DNA of 64,000 bases from assembly GCF_016239305.1 (NCBI RefSeq), contig NZ_JAEHOQ010000005.1, positions 143,649 through 207,648 on the forward strand, given 5' to 3'. This DNA comes from Proteus vulgaris (GTDB lineage: Bacteria > Pseudomonadota > Gammaproteobacteria > Enterobacterales > Enterobacteriaceae). Shown here in pieces: positions 13,438-24,700 of the stretch; positions within the stretch are counted from its first letter, which is position 1; every line of letters begins with the position of its first letter. The notes beneath the pieces are model-generated. The model searched no databases, had not been told where the DNA came from, and worked only from the letters and a program-made list of their open reading frames with translations. The translations under genes were made by a program, and so were the position numbers.

Positions 13438-14409
13438 ATGAATTTAGAATCTATTATAAAACTAACATCCGCTGATATGGCTGCGGTAAATGAGGCAATC
13501 CTTTACCAGCTTAATTCAGATGTTTCTTTGATAAACCAACTTGGTTACTACATCATTAGTGGTGGAGGTAAAAGGATCCGACCAATGATCGCAGTGCTCA
13601 CTGGGCGAGCGTTGGACTATCAAGGTGACAAACATATCTCGGTCGCAGCGCTTATCGAGTTTATTCATACTGCAACGTTGTTACATGATGATGTTGTTGA
13701 TGAATCTGATATGCGCAGAGGAAAACAAACGGCAAATGCTGTCTTTGGAAATGCAGCAAGTGTGCTTGTTGGTGACTTTATCTATACACGATCTTTTCAG
13801 ATGATGACGGATCTTGATTCAATGCGTGTATTAAAATTAATGTCTAGCGCTACCAATGTGATCGCTGAAGGTGAAGTCTTACAATTAATGAATTGTAACG
13901 ATCCTAACATTTCTGAAGATGACTATATGCAAGTTATTTACAGTAAAACAGCGCGCCTATTTGAAGCGGCTTCTCATGCGTCAGCCATCCTTTCTGGTGC
14001 AACGCCTGAGCAAGAAAAAGCATTCCAAGATTATGGACGTTATCTTGGTACTGCTTTCCAGCTCATTGACGATCTGCTTGATTATGATGCTGACAATAGT
14101 CAGTTGGGTAAGAACACTGGCGATGATCTTGATGAAGGCAAACCTACGTTGCCATTACTTCATGCCATGCATAATGGTAATGAAGAAGAATCTCAATTAA
14201 TTCGCCAAGCTATTGAGCAAGGTAATGGTCGCCATTTATTGGATACCGTTTTAAATACCATGAAACAAAGTGGATCTTTGGAATATACCCGCCAAAAAGC
14301 AGAAGAAGAAGCAGACAAAGCAATTGAAGCTTTATCTATCATACCTGATTCACCTTATAAAGAAGCGCTTATTGGGCTTGCTCACGTTGCTGTACAACGT
14401 CAATCGTAA
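13438..14409 (+). CDS. ispB: octaprenyl diphosphate synthase
   Basis: Makes the long isoprenoid side chain of ubiquinone and menaquinone by adding isopentenyl units to farnesyl diphosphate. The 323-residue length equals the E. coli enzyme. Both Asp-rich motifs are present (DDVVD at 84-88, DDLLD at 211-215), as is the GGGKRIRP substrate loop (42-49). The ATG giving MNLES aligns with the family. A TTG 24 bp upstream in frame is less likely, though the Shine-Dalgarno is weak for both. Divergent from rplU. Confidence 0.97.
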   Translation: MNLESIIKLTSADMAAVNEAILYQLNSDVSLINQLGYYIISGGGKRIRPMIAVLTGRALDYQGDKHISVAALIEFIHTATLLHDDVVDESDMRRGKQTANAVFGNAASVLVGDFIYTRSFQMMTDLDSMRVLKLMSSATNVIAEGEVLQLMNCNDPNISEDDYMQVIYSKTARLFEAASHASAILSGATPEQEKAFQDYGRYLGTAFQLIDDLLDYDADNSQLGKNTGDDLDEGKPTLPLLHAMHNGNEEESQLIRQAIEQGNGRHLLDTVLNTMKQSGSLEYTRQKAEEEADKAIEALSIIPDSPYKEALIGLAHVAVQRQS

Positions 14410-14440
14410 TCCTAATAATACTACCCCATTAATGGTATAG

Positions 14441-14483
14441 AAAAGCCCGCCAGAGCGACTATGTCGACTCTGGTGGGTTTTTT
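14441..14483. terminator. bidirectional terminator after ispB
   Basis: AAAGCCCGCCAGAG pairs with CTCTGGTGGGTTT around a short loop, with a T-run on the plus strand and an A-rich flank. It overlaps the last codons of the convergent small gene that ends at 14459. Confidence 0.85.
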
Positions 14484-14875
14484 AATTTATTGAGCACTTC
14501 TTCATTTTCTCGCTCGATTGCATCTTGATTATCAGCATCAATATAACTAATGAGCTTTGCTAACCCTTCCCGAAGCACAAACTTCACAATTTTTTCACGT
14601 TCTGATTTGGTTAATTGATAATACGCTTCTACCCAAATCAAAAAAGCATCCTGACGCTTTGATAAATACTCTGCGGGAGGTTCATGTGCGGCTAATACGC
14701 CAATGACCTCATCAGGTAGACTTTTCACTGAATACTCGACAGCTTTCCCCTGCACACCACGTTTACGGCGATTTTCCCACCCTTCACGACGCGCCATCAA
14801 GTTCACTCCCTGCGGTGAGTTAGGTAACCCCGCAAGCCCCACTAATTCTTTCGCTGTATACCATTCTTTTTTCAT
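14459..14875 (-). CDS. Mu repressor-type DNA-binding protein (paralogue 1)
   Basis: Small 138-residue protein with a winged-helix domain of the phage Mu transposase/repressor N-terminal type (family recognised as HTH_Tnp_Mu_1). Signature positions in residues 1-65 are WYTAKELVGLAGLPNSPQGV, a downstream RREGW, and GKAVEYSVKSLP. The C-terminal part has an amphipathic stretch, KIVKFVLREGLAKLI, resembling the helical end of Mu c repressor. The neighbouring gene on the same strand is a paralogue sharing the same first ten positions. No phage structural genes are near, so it looks domesticated. Its target and role are unknown. Confidence 0.8.
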   Translation of the reverse strand: MKKEWYTAKELVGLAGLPNSPQGVNLMARREGWENRRKRGVQGKAVEYSVKSLPDEVIGVLAAHEPPAEYLSKRQDAFLIWVEAYYQLTKSEREKIVKFVLREGLAKLISYIDADNQDAIERENEEVLNKLKNPPEST

Positions 14876-14921
14876 GATCTCATCTCACATTCAACTAAGA
14901 GGTTAGTCAGATAGATATCTG

Positions 14922-14936
14922 TTGCGGATAACGCAA
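14922..14936. promoter_or_regulatory. inverted repeat, candidate operator
   Basis: TTGCG-GATAA-CGCAA is a perfect 5-bp inverted repeat with a 5-bp centre, about 45 bp upstream of the paralogue 1 start and between the two Mu-repressor-like genes. A role as operator is inferred from position only. Confidence 0.35.
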
Positions 14937-14957
14937 TAATAGATTCTTTAAAATCGC

Positions 14958-15308
14958 CTAATCATTGACGAGTTTTTCTAAAAAACTTCTAATACCATCC
15001 CGCAATATCAGCTCTGTTAATGTTTTTTGTTCACCATCATTTAGTTGTTGGAATGCTTTCACCCAGATAACGAGTGGCTCCTCTTTTTTATTTAGTTTGT
15101 AATGTGCTAATGGTTCATAAAGTTCCAGAGCAATTAAAGTTTTATCTGGTAAACAAGAATAATGATATTCAACACCATTACCTTGCTTATTCTTTATCTT
15201 TTGTTTTTGCCAAAATTCACGTTTAGCTTTTGCATTTACGCCTTGTGGTGATTTAGGTAATCCACCTATACCCGTCAATTCCTTTGCCGTATACCACTCT
15301 TTTTTCAT
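14958..15308 (-). CDS. Mu repressor-type DNA-binding protein (paralogue 2)
   Basis: A 116-residue protein with the same Mu-type N-terminal domain as its neighbour: MKKEWYTAKELTGIGGLPKS, then QGVNAKAKREFWQ, then GNGVEYHYSCLP. It ends in a similar helical segment (LTELILRDGIRSFLEKL). It lies 82 bp upstream of paralogue 1, probably a local duplication that has since diverged. It is transcribed away from the Ner-like gene at 15495. That mirrors the divergent c repressor and ner genes of phage Mu. Function not known. Confidence 0.8.
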   Translation of the reverse strand: MKKEWYTAKELTGIGGLPKSPQGVNAKAKREFWQKQKIKNKQGNGVEYHYSCLPDKTLIALELYEPLAHYKLNKKEEPLVIWVKAFQQLNDGEQKTLTELILRDGIRSFLEKLVND

Positions 15309-15373
15309 TATGTTTCTCTAAAATTGTTATCAACTTCAAAAAAGAAATTATTAAGAAAAAAATCAGAAATCTT

Positions 15374-15405
15374 TTTAGAAAAATAATGTTATTTTATTTT
15401 CTAAA
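15374..15405. promoter_or_regulatory. inverted repeat in the divergent Mu-c-like/nlp region
   Basis: TTTAGAAAA at 15374-15382 and its exact complement TTTTCTAAA at 15397-15405 flank a 14-bp AT-rich spacer. The site is between the divergent starts of paralogue 2 and nlp. Further TTTCTAA-like half-sites occur at about 15312 and 15431. It is a plausible operator for one of the two regulators. Confidence 0.4.
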
Positions 15406-15494
15406 TAATCAGTTTAAATGCTTTAGGACATTTCTAATAAACTGTTATTTATACCACTAACACAGCAATTAATTTTATAGAAAAAGGATTAAAA

Positions 15495-15761
15495 ATGATT
15501 TCAAGGAAATCTGATTGGCATCCTGCCGATATTATTGCCGCACTTAGAAAACGAGGAACAACACTTGCTGCCATCTCTCGCCAAGCAGGGTTAAGCTCTT
15601 CAACACTCGCTAATGCACTGTCACGCCCTTGGCCTAAAGGAGAAAAAATCATTGCTGATTATCTTGGTGTCGCCCCTTCTGAAATTTGGCCAAGCCGTTA
15701 TTTTCATCCTGAAACAGGAGAATTACTTGAACGAAAGATTCGTGACAAAACTAATAATTAA
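15495..15761 (+). CDS. nlp: Ner-like transcriptional regulator (Nlp/SfsB)
   Basis: An 88-residue helix-turn-helix protein of the Ner/Nlp family. It carries the diagnostic block SDWHPADIIAALRKRGTT and the recognition segment LSSSTLANALSRPWPKGE, followed by IWPSRYF. E. coli Nlp (SfsB), also beside ispB, is reported to influence maltose-gene expression; phage Mu Ner represses early transcription. The ATG has AAAAGGA upstream. It is divergent from two Mu-c-like genes and ends at a shared terminator before mdh. Confidence 0.88.
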   Translation: MISRKSDWHPADIIAALRKRGTTLAAISRQAGLSSSTLANALSRPWPKGEKIIADYLGVAPSEIWPSRYFHPETGELLERKIRDKTNN

Positions 15762-15784
15762 CTAATAATTACATACATTATAAT

Positions 15785-15826
15785 TAATAAAAAAAACCGC
15801 TGATACTATATCAGCGGTTTTTATTT
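15785..15826. terminator. bidirectional terminator between nlp and mdh
   Basis: AAAACCGCTGATA pairs with TATCAGCGGTTTT around a 3-nt loop and is flanked by A and T runs, between convergent genes. Confidence 0.9.
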
Positions 15827-15863
15827 AATTTTGCATTATTTTTATAGCAAAAAAAGTATTTCT

Positions 15864-16802
15864 TTATTTATTAATAAATTCTTCACCAAGAATTATATCT
15901 TTTTTCAATACATCTAACATGCCATTAAGAGATTGTTTTTCAAAATCACTTAATTTACCAATAGATAAATATTCTTCTACACCGTTTTTACCTAAAAGAA
16001 TAGGTTGGGCAAAGAAACGGGCATATTCTCCGTCACCTTCTGTATAAGTACATTCAATAACATTTTTCTCGCCATTTAAAGCGCGAATTAATGAAAGACC
16101 GAAACGCGCAGCGGCTTGTCCCATTGATAATGTTGCTGATCCGCCACCAGCTTTTGCTTCTACAACTTCAGTACCTGCATTTTGGATACGTTTTGTCAGT
16201 GCTGCGACTTCATCATCTGTAAATGATACGCCAGCAACTTGAGAAAGCAGAGGAAGAATAGTGACACCAGAATGGCCACCAATGACAGGAACATTGGTTT
16301 TTTGAGGATCTTGGCCTTTTAATTCAGCAACAAAAGTATTAGCACGAATGATATCGAGTGTCGTAATTCCAAAAAGACGTTTTTTATCGTAAACACCCGC
16401 TTTTTTCAGTACTTCAGCGGCAATAGCAACTGTCGTATTCACAGGGTTAGTTATGATACCAATCAGTGCTTTAGGGCAGTTCTGTGCTACTTTTTCAATT
16501 AAATTACGCACAATGCCTGCGTTAACATTAAAAAGATCTGAACGATCCATGCCTGGTTTACGAGCAACACCTGCAGAAATCAAAACAACATCAGCGCCTT
16601 TTAGTGCAGGAGATGGATCTTCGCCGGCAAAACCTTTTACAGTCACTTGGGTTGGGATATGGCTTAAGTCAGCTGCGACGCCCGGTGTGACGGGAGCGAT
16701 ATCATATAAAGAGAGTTCACTACCAGCAGGAAGCTGGTTTTTAAGAAGAAGTGCCAGTGCCTGACCAATACCACCCGCTGCACCGAGAACTGCTACTTTC
16801 AT
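15864..16802 (-). CDS. mdh: malate dehydrogenase (NAD)
   Basis: TCA-cycle enzyme that oxidises malate to oxaloacetate. At 312 residues it is identical in length to E. coli Mdh. It has the NAD-binding loop [10 protein letters not shown] at the N terminus, the substrate loop [17 protein letters not shown] with its arginines, and the catalytic histidine in [10 protein letters not shown] (near 177). It is divergent from argR, as in E. coli. Confidence 0.98.
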   Translation of the reverse strand: MKVAVLGAAGGIGQALALLLKNQLPAGSELSLYDIAPVTPGVAADLSHIPTQVTVKGFAGEDPSPALKGADVVLISAGVARKPGMDRSDLFNVNAGIVRNLIEKVAQNCPKALIGIITNPVNTTVAIAAEVLKKAGVYDKKRLFGITTLDIIRANTFVAELKGQDPQKTNVPVIGGHSGVTILPLLSQVAGVSFTDDEVAALTKRIQNAGTEVVEAKAGGGSATLSMGQAAARFGLSLIRALNGEKNVIECTYTEGDGEYARFFAQPILLGKNGVEEYLSIGKLSDFEKQSLNGMLDVLKKDIILGEEFINK

Positions 16803-17718
<916 letters not shown>

Positions 17719-17740
17719 TCGTTTTTCTCTAGCGTCCTAA

Positions 17741-17773
17741 AATAAGCCACTAAACATTCAGTGGCTTATTTTT
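17741..17773. terminator. bidirectional terminator between argR and mpl
   Basis: AATAAGCCACT pairs with AGTGGCTTATT around an 8-nt loop, with T-rich flanks on both strands between convergent genes. Confidence 0.88.
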
Positions 17774-17781
17774 ATTTATTA

Positions 17782-19161
17782 TTAATATTGATTCTCTGAT
17801 CCTTTAGGCTGAGCTAATTTTTTAAGCAACTTTTCATGTATCCCGCCAAAACCACCATTACTCATAATTAAAATATGATCGCCCGCTTGCGCTTCTTTCG
17901 CAATCATATCCACTAATGTATCAAGATCGGTACTCCAACGAGCGGGTTGTACACAATGCTCTGCAATATCACTCACTAACCATTGAATATTCGGTGGCTG
18001 GAATAAAAAGACTTCATCAGCACGGCCCAATGCTGGAGCGATATCATCCTTACTAATTCCCATTTTCATGGTATTTGAACGAGGCTCTAACACCGCGATA
18101 ATACGCGCGGTTCCACCAACTTTACTGCGTAACGCTTCAAGCGTTGCTAAAATTGCCGTAGGATGATGTGCAAAATCGTCATAAATACTGACCTGGTTAA
18201 CTTCACCACGTAACTCTAAGCGACGACGCGCATTAACAAACTTATCTAATGCTTCACAAGCATCTGCGGGTAAAACACCGACATGGTGCGCTGCAACTAT
18301 TGCCATTAAGCCATTTTGCATGTTGTGTTCACCAGAAAGCCCCCAACATACTTCTCCAACTCGTTCACCTTTATGAAACACCTCAAAATGACTACTGTCA
18401 TTAGTGAGCTTTTTGGCCTGCCAATCGCCTGTTTCACCCGTGAATTCTTGTTCACTCCAACATCCCATTCCAATGGTCTGTTTTAAATTCATATCGTTGT
18501 CAGGCATGATGATTTTTCCACTGCCTGGAACGATACGAACTAAATGATGGAATTGTTTTTGAATTGCCGCTAAATCATCAAAAATATCGGCATGATCAAA
18601 TTCAAGGTTATTTAAAATCAGTGTACGAGGCGAGTAATGCACAAATTTGGAACGCTTATCAAAGAAAGCACTATCATACTCGTCGGCTTCAATCACAAAG
18701 AAAGGACTTTCACCTAATTGCGCTGAAACTTTGAAATTACCGGGCACACCACCAATTAAAAAACCCGGCTTATAACCACAATCTTCTAAAACCCAAGCTA
18801 ACATACCTGCAGTTGTTGTTTTGCCATGGGTTCCTGCAACCGCTAATACCCAACGTTCCGGTAAAATATAATCATGTAACCATTGAGGGCCTGAAGTATA
18901 AGGCAAACCTTTTTCAAGTACAGCTTCAACACAAGGATTTCCTCGCGTCATTGCATTACCAATAATCACCATATCAGGAGCAGGTTCTAATTGTTTAGGA
19001 TCATATCCCTCAATCAGTTCAATTCCCTGATTTTCTAATAAGGTACTCATTGGTGGATAGACATTAGCATCAGAGCCTGTGACTTTATGTCCCTTTGCTC
19101 GAGCTAAAATAGCAAGGCTTCCCATAAAGGTGCCACAAATACCAAGAATATGAATGTGCAT
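17782..19161 (-). CDS. mpl: UDP-N-acetylmuramate:L-alanyl-gamma-D-glutamyl-meso-diaminopimelate ligase
   Basis: Cytoplasmic Mur-ligase family enzyme that attaches recycled tripeptide to UDP-MurNAc during peptidoglycan recycling. The 459-residue product (E. coli 457) starts MHIHILGICGTFMGSL. It has the ATP-binding AGTHGKTTTAGM (near 110), the Mur-ligase NNLEFDHADIF and the C-terminal-domain motif DDFAHHPTAI. It is monocistronic between argR and fbp, divergent from fbp. Confidence 0.97.
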   Translation of the reverse strand: MHIHILGICGTFMGSLAILARAKGHKVTGSDANVYPPMSTLLENQGIELIEGYDPKQLEPAPDMVIIGNAMTRGNPCVEAVLEKGLPYTSGPQWLHDYILPERWVLAVAGTHGKTTTAGMLAWVLEDCGYKPGFLIGGVPGNFKVSAQLGESPFFVIEADEYDSAFFDKRSKFVHYSPRTLILNNLEFDHADIFDDLAAIQKQFHHLVRIVPGSGKIIMPDNDMNLKQTIGMGCWSEQEFTGETGDWQAKKLTNDSSHFEVFHKGERVGEVCWGLSGEHNMQNGLMAIVAAHHVGVLPADACEALDKFVNARRRLELRGEVNQVSIYDDFAHHPTAILATLEALRSKVGGTARIIAVLEPRSNTMKMGISKDDIAPALGRADEVFLFQPPNIQWLVSDIAEHCVQPARWSTDLDTLVDMIAKEAQAGDHILIMSNGGFGGIHEKLLKKLAQPKGSENQY

Positions 19162-19325
19162 GAATTTCTGTCCAATAGCATGAAGTTGGTCACTATTCTA
19201 ACGATCAAAAAGCAGATAAGGAACGGATTAACCTTTGAATCATTCGATTCTTTGGCTAAACTTGCCACCACCAAGGAGATTTTCCTCCTTTTTTACTTTA
19301 CCCACTCACATTCAGGACCTGCGTC

Positions 19326-20333
19326 ATGAAAACATTAGGCGAATTTATCGTCGAGAAACAACAAGATTTTCCCCATGCAACTGGCGAACTTACTGCATTA
19401 CTTTCGGCAATTAAGCTTGGGGCTAAAATTATCCACCGTGATATTAATAAAGCAGGGTTAGTCGATATTCTGGGTACTAACGGCGTTTCTAATGTTCAAG
19501 GTGAAGCCCAGATGAAACTGGATCTTTACGCGAATGAGAAACTAAAAGCGGCATTAAAAGCACGTGGTGAAGTTGCGGGTATCGGATCAGAAGAAGAAGA
19601 TGACATTGTAATCTTTGAAGGTGATCGTGCTGAAAATGCTAAGTATGTTGTACTAATGGATCCTTTAGACGGTTCGTCGAATATTGATGTAAACGTTTCC
19701 GTCGGGACAATTTTCTCTATTTACCACCGTATTACACCTATTGGCCAATCTGTAACATTAGATGACTTCTTACAACCAGGTCATCGTCAAGTTGCTGCGG
19801 GCTATGTCGTTTATGGTTCATCAACCATGTTAGTTTATACTACAGGTTGTGGTGTTCATGCCTTTACTTATGACCCTTCTTTGGGTGTGTTCTGCCTATC
19901 TCATGAAAGTGTACATTTTCCGCCAACAGGAAATATGTACTCTATCAATGAAGGCAACTACATCAAATTTCCATTGGGTGTTAAAAAATACATTAAGTAT
20001 TGCCAAGAACAAGATGCAGCCACTAATCGCCCTTATACCACACGTTATATTGGCTCTTTAGTCGCTGATTTTCACCGTAACTTACTAAAAGGGGGCATTT
20101 ATATCTATCCAAGCACAGCAAGCCACCCTACTGGTAAATTACGTTTACTCTATGAATGTAACCCAATGGCGTTTTTAGCAGAACAAGCTGGCGGTAAAGC
20201 GAGTAATGGTAAAGAACGTATTCTTGATATCGAACCCAAAGAGCTTCACCAACGTATGCCTTTCTTTGTAGGTACTAAATCGATGGTTGAGCAAGCTGAA
20301 AGCTTTATGGCACAATATCCAGACGAAGATTAA
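19326..20333 (+). CDS. fbp: fructose-1,6-bisphosphatase class 1
   Basis: Gluconeogenic enzyme that hydrolyses fructose-1,6-bisphosphate. The 335 residues (E. coli 332) include the metal-binding loop [14 protein letters not shown] (about 113-126), the GSEEEDD acidic loop and the C-terminal [20 protein letters not shown] substrate segment. It is divergent from mpl, the conserved E. coli arrangement. A terminator follows. Confidence 0.97.
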   Translation: MKTLGEFIVEKQQDFPHATGELTALLSAIKLGAKIIHRDINKAGLVDILGTNGVSNVQGEAQMKLDLYANEKLKAALKARGEVAGIGSEEEDDIVIFEGDRAENAKYVVLMDPLDGSSNIDVNVSVGTIFSIYHRITPIGQSVTLDDFLQPGHRQVAAGYVVYGSSTMLVYTTGCGVHAFTYDPSLGVFCLSHESVHFPPTGNMYSINEGNYIKFPLGVKKYIKYCQEQDAATNRPYTTRYIGSLVADFHRNLLKGGIYIYPSTASHPTGKLRLLYECNPMAFLAEQAGGKASNGKERILDIEPKELHQRMPFFVGTKSMVEQAESFMAQYPDED

Positions 20334-20358
20334 TTCATTGGTCTAGCACCAAGATAGA

Positions 20359-20389
20359 TAAACCGGGCTTCTTTTTCGTCCGGTTTTTT
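20359..20389 (+). terminator. intrinsic terminator after fbp
   Basis: AAACCGG pairs with CCGGTTT around a 14-nt loop, followed by TTTT, 26 bp after the fbp stop. Confidence 0.75.
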
Positions 20390-20532
20390 CATCTTTGAAA
20401 ATAGAACTTCTTTTTATTTACTGCTTATTTTTACGTCAGAACGCAACATGTTCGGCAAAAAACGGGTATTGTTAAAAACTTTTCGCTATACTACAGGCCA
20501 CGTAAAATTAATTTTTTTATAGGAAATTTTTT

Positions 20533-21060
20533 ATGAGCCTGAATCATGTTCCTGCTGGTAAAGAACTACCAGAAGATATCTATGTTGTTATTGAAATTCC
20601 AGCAAATGCTGATCCTATCAAATACGAAGTTGATAAAGAAAGTGGTGCGCTGTTTGTTGACCGTTTTATGTCAACCGCAATGTTCTACCCATGCAACTAC
20701 GGTTACATCAACAACACATTATCTTTAGATGGTGACCCAGTAGACGTTCTGGTTCCAACTCCATACCCATTACAACCAGGTTCAGTTATTCGTTGCCGTC
20801 CTGTTGGCGTACTGAAAATGACTGACGAATCAGGTGAAGATGCGAAACTGGTTGCAGTACCACACACTAAACTGAGCAAAGAATACGATCACATTAAAGA
20901 TGTGACTGATCTACCAGAACTGCTAAAAGCACAGATCAAACATTTCTTTGAGCACTACAAAGATTTAGAAGCTGGCAAATGGGTTAAAGTTGACGGTTGG
21001 GAAGATGTAGAAGCCGCTAAAGCTGAAATTTTGTCTTCTTTCGAACGCGCTAAAAAATAA
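20533..21060 (+). CDS. ppa: inorganic pyrophosphatase
   Basis: Essential soluble enzyme that hydrolyses pyrophosphate and so drives biosynthetic reactions. The 175-residue family I protein has the active-site signature DGDPVDVLV near residue 66 and the surrounding Asp/Glu/Lys residues. It follows the E. coli sequence throughout. The ATG has TAGGAAA upstream. It is monocistronic, with a terminator at 21094. Confidence 0.98.
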   Translation: MSLNHVPAGKELPEDIYVVIEIPANADPIKYEVDKESGALFVDRFMSTAMFYPCNYGYINNTLSLDGDPVDVLVPTPYPLQPGSVIRCRPVGVLKMTDESGEDAKLVAVPHTKLSKEYDHIKDVTDLPELLKAQIKHFFEHYKDLEAGKWVKVDGWEDVEAAKAEILSSFERAKK

Positions 21061-21093
21061 TTCTGACATTATCAGAATAACTAACTGATAAAT

Positions 21094-21125
21094 AAGCTCT
21101 TCATTTTATTGAAGGGCTTTTTTTA
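21094..21125 (+). terminator. intrinsic terminator after ppa
   Basis: AAGCTCTTCA pairs with TGAAGGGCTT around a 6-nt loop, followed by seven T residues. Confidence 0.85.
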
Positions 21126-21297
21126 TGATGACGTTGCTCCTTGTTTCAAGCTCATTACAAGCAATCCATCACCTATCAATGTGAGAGTAATTGCAACTAC
21201 CATTAATGTATAAATCACTAAGTTATTTTATTAGATTAAACAACGATTAATTAAAAATACTATTTTCTATTAAAAATGTTCTCTTTTTTTATAAAAA

Positions 21298-21333
21298 TAA
21301 AAACGGCTCAATATTTCTATCAAGCCGTTTTTG
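21298..21333 (-). terminator. intrinsic terminator after ytfP
   Basis: On the minus strand AAAACGGCTTG pairs with an AGCCGTTTT arm about 14 nt away and is followed by a T-rich tail. It ends the tamA-tamB-ytfP transcript. Confidence 0.75.
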
Positions 21334-21363
21334 TATAATATTGAGTAAAAGGGTAATAACTGA

Positions 21364-21711
21364 TTACTCTTCTTCGTGGCGCTTTAGCCAATCACCACAT
21401 TTTATTTCACGTAAACCATCCACAGGCTTTTGATAAAGGTAGATCCAAGCACTGCCATAAGGCGTTGAAATCAGTTGTCGCTTGTAATCCTGATCGTTCT
21501 TTTTCAATTCATCAAGCTCTGTCAGGATAGAGGGGGTTATCCGATAGACTTCGCACTCTATCTCTCCTTCGCCTTCAATAACCGCAGGGTAAAACCCTAA
21601 GTCATAGAGTTTGTACCCCACTAACTTATGCTCACCTAAAAGTTGCGCATACGTCATCCAGTGATGGTTACCTTGGTTTTGCCGTAAACTACCATAAACA
21701 ATAATTCGCAT
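21364..21711 (-). CDS. ytfP: gamma-glutamylcyclotransferase-fold protein YtfP
   Basis: Small 115-residue protein of the GGCT-like (AIG2-like) fold. It has the substrate-loop signature VYGSLRQNQGNHHWM at the N terminus and YGSAWIYLYQ near the end. It lies 5 bp downstream of tamB and is co-transcribed with tamA-tamB, as in E. coli. Its substrate is not established; gamma-glutamylamine cyclotransferase activity is a family-based guess. Confidence 0.92.
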   Translation of the reverse strand: MRIIVYGSLRQNQGNHHWMTYAQLLGEHKLVGYKLYDLGFYPAVIEGEGEIECEVYRITPSILTELDELKKNDQDYKRQLISTPYGSAWIYLYQKPVDGLREIKCGDWLKRHEEE

Positions 21712-21716
21712 ATAAT

Positions 21717-24700
21717 TTAAAACTCAAATTGATAAAGCAGATCTATTGCCTGATTCATACCAGACACTGCTTGTAAATACAACCTGGGCATCAAGCGATA
21801 ACGTAAGGTTAACGTCGCTAGCGAATCAAATATACCCACTCCATACTTCACTTGTAGATCGTTCGTTATCTTACCACTGACCACGACTTGTGAGTTGTCC
21901 CCCACACCTTGTGTATCAAGCGCTAAATCCGAAACACCAAAGGTTTCACCTATGCGCCCTACAAGCTGACCACTCTGACCAACGCCTAATCCTATCAGCA
22001 TTGCTGTCATTTGTGATGAATCAGCATCGCCACTGTCTAGACCTTCGCCTCTTAACAAGTAAGATAATGCTTCTTGTTGTGTTTTAGCCGGCTCAGAGAA
22101 AATTTCCACTTTAGGCTGGTCAGCAAGCCCTGTTACTCGAACCCCCGCAATCACATTATCTGCAGTATTATCTGGGTTACGAATAGCCTCGATATTTAAG
22201 TAAGGTTGATCAACAGGTCCAGAGAACAAGATTTGCCCCTTACGTACTTGTAAGTCTTGTCCATAGGCTTTGAATGCCCCTCTTGGAATATCAACTTGCC
22301 CATTTAAACCTAGCCCTTGTTTATTCTGATTGACTTTAAGTGTTCCCGTCAATCGGGCGCTAAGTCCAAATGCGTCCAGCGTCACATCATCACCAATATT
22401 AATCGCTAAATTACTTTGAATTGGAATCGATGTCTCTTTTGGTGCTATAGGTTGCAAGTTTTTATCTAGCATCACTTCATCAGAAGATGCTGATACCGCT
22501 GACTCCGGTAATTCTTGAACCACAATACGAGCCCAAGGGATATCAATACGACCATCTAATTTCAGTAAATGAGGACTAGCCTCAAAAACGAGATCAGGAT
22601 TAACATCAATACGCACCATTGGAGGTAATGATACTCGTAGTTTATTACCATTAGCGGCCACCACTGCGCGCCATTCATCTAACTTACGCCAATCTGCATT
22701 TCCAGTAAGATTTAAGTAACCTTCTGGGGTTTCAATTCTGCCACCTAAGTCCGATGTTGCTCCATTAAATCGAATATCAACATTACCTTTAGTAATATCA
22801 AATGGGATCCAATGCCCGACCACTTTTAATTGATTAATCCCGAATTGACCAAATAACAGTGGTGATTGAGCACTTCCCCCTAAACGTAATTGAGCACCAA
22901 TATTCCCTTGAGCAATTTCACCTTTACCTAAGAACGGTTTGATTAAATCTAATGTCAAATTATCAATATCAACCGTACCTGATAGTTGGCGCTTTTTCTC
23001 AAGATCGGCAACATGCACATTACCTTTAAAGTTACCATTACCCGCAATGCTAATCAGCCATTGCAATGTTGCTTTACCATTATTCATCCCCGCATTTAAG
23101 GTAATGACATCGAAATCAATAGGTAAAATCGTTCCTTCAATATTCTGTTTTACCGCAACACCTTGCCCTTTTAGATTGACAGATGCTTTCGGTAATCCGC
23201 CTTTTGAGTTCCATGTTGCAGTGGCATCCCCTGTAAATACACCTCGAACAGAAGTTTCAGGTGGTAAGAACGGCTTTATCATTGCTAAATCAAAACGTGC
23301 TAACGTAATTGCGGCCGTTCCACTTTCACCCACAGTTATCGCGTTAGGAACACAGACTTGTGCATTTGGGTTCACCCAGCAATGAGAACCAATCGTAATC
23401 TCTTGCTTTTCTGCCAGCAAATTCAGTGCCATTGCTTTATTTAAACGCCATTCACCCACAGGGGTATCAAAAGCCGTATTATTTAGCGTTCCTTTCCACT
23501 GTTGTTTCTCTTTATCGAATGAGCCCGCTAATGTCAGCCCACCGGAAACAGGCTCACCATCCATTTTCAACGTGAGTTTATGTTGTTTTTCTGTACCTGC
23601 TGCATCTAACGTTAAATTACGGATAATTAAATCAGCTTGTTTTAACTGGCGTGCAGTAATCGCCAGTTTACCACCAATCTCTTTATCAGACTGAACATCG
23701 CCTTTAATCGTAATAGATTCAACACTCACTTGATCTTGCCATTTAATACCTTGAGCGTTGATATCAGCAATAATCTTCGGTGCATTAATATCACCTCGAA
23801 TATTCACCTTACCTTTTACAACGCCTGCGAGTCCTGGCACTAAACCATTTAATCCTGGTGCATTAATATTGGCATCTAATGCCCACTTGTCACCAAGATG
23901 TCCTTCGATATCAAGCTTATTTTTACCCAGTATCAGATTTAATTGAGGAATATTCCATTGTCCAGAATCATTACCATAGGCATTCCCTCTCGCCTTGATA
24001 AGATTATTTTTAATATTGCCATCTAAAGTGATGTCAGGAACACGTAATTGCCAACTTCCACCATACAGGCTTCCCGTTGTAGCGATATGCCCATCTAATT
24101 TGGCTGGCATATCAGGATACTGTTTTGCGGTATTAATTCCTGAAATAGTGAGCAATGCATTCCAACTAATTGCCTTACTCCAATCAGCAACACCCGTGAT
24201 ATCAGCATGACCTTGTAATGCTGCTAAACGCAGACGTGTTAACTCTATTTTTTCTTCGTTACCTTTTGCATCCAACATTAATTTGGCTGGAGGGATCTCC
24301 TGACCTTGGATATCAGAACGCAATGAAAGATCGTAATTATCCGTCTGACCATTGAGACGTAATCGAGTGTCATTAAGTTGATACTGTACATCCCCAGTTA
24401 ATGGCCAACGTACTTTTTGACTCTCTAGGGTTAATTTTAATGGAAGATGTGGCTTGGCGAGCTCAGCCTGTGCATCAAGTGTAGCTGTTACTGTTCCGGT
24501 TAACGAGAGAGCTAATTTAAGCTCTTCAAGTAACGCACCTTGCAAAGAAAGTGTCGCTTTTTGATCTTTAAAATCTTCAAGCCCCGCAACATCACGAATG
24601 GTTGCGTTGATATCTAAATTAACAGGCCATTGTTTATCAAGCGTGATCCCCCCATTTAAACTGACTTCACCTTCTGGCGCATCAACACGCAATTGAGTGA

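Larger units (their letters stand above)
21061..21363. other. ppa-ytfP convergent gap
   Basis: 303 bp containing the ppa terminator at the left and the ytfP terminator at the right, with about 170 bp of plain AT-rich DNA between. No gene or structured element is evident in the middle. Confidence 0.6.
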
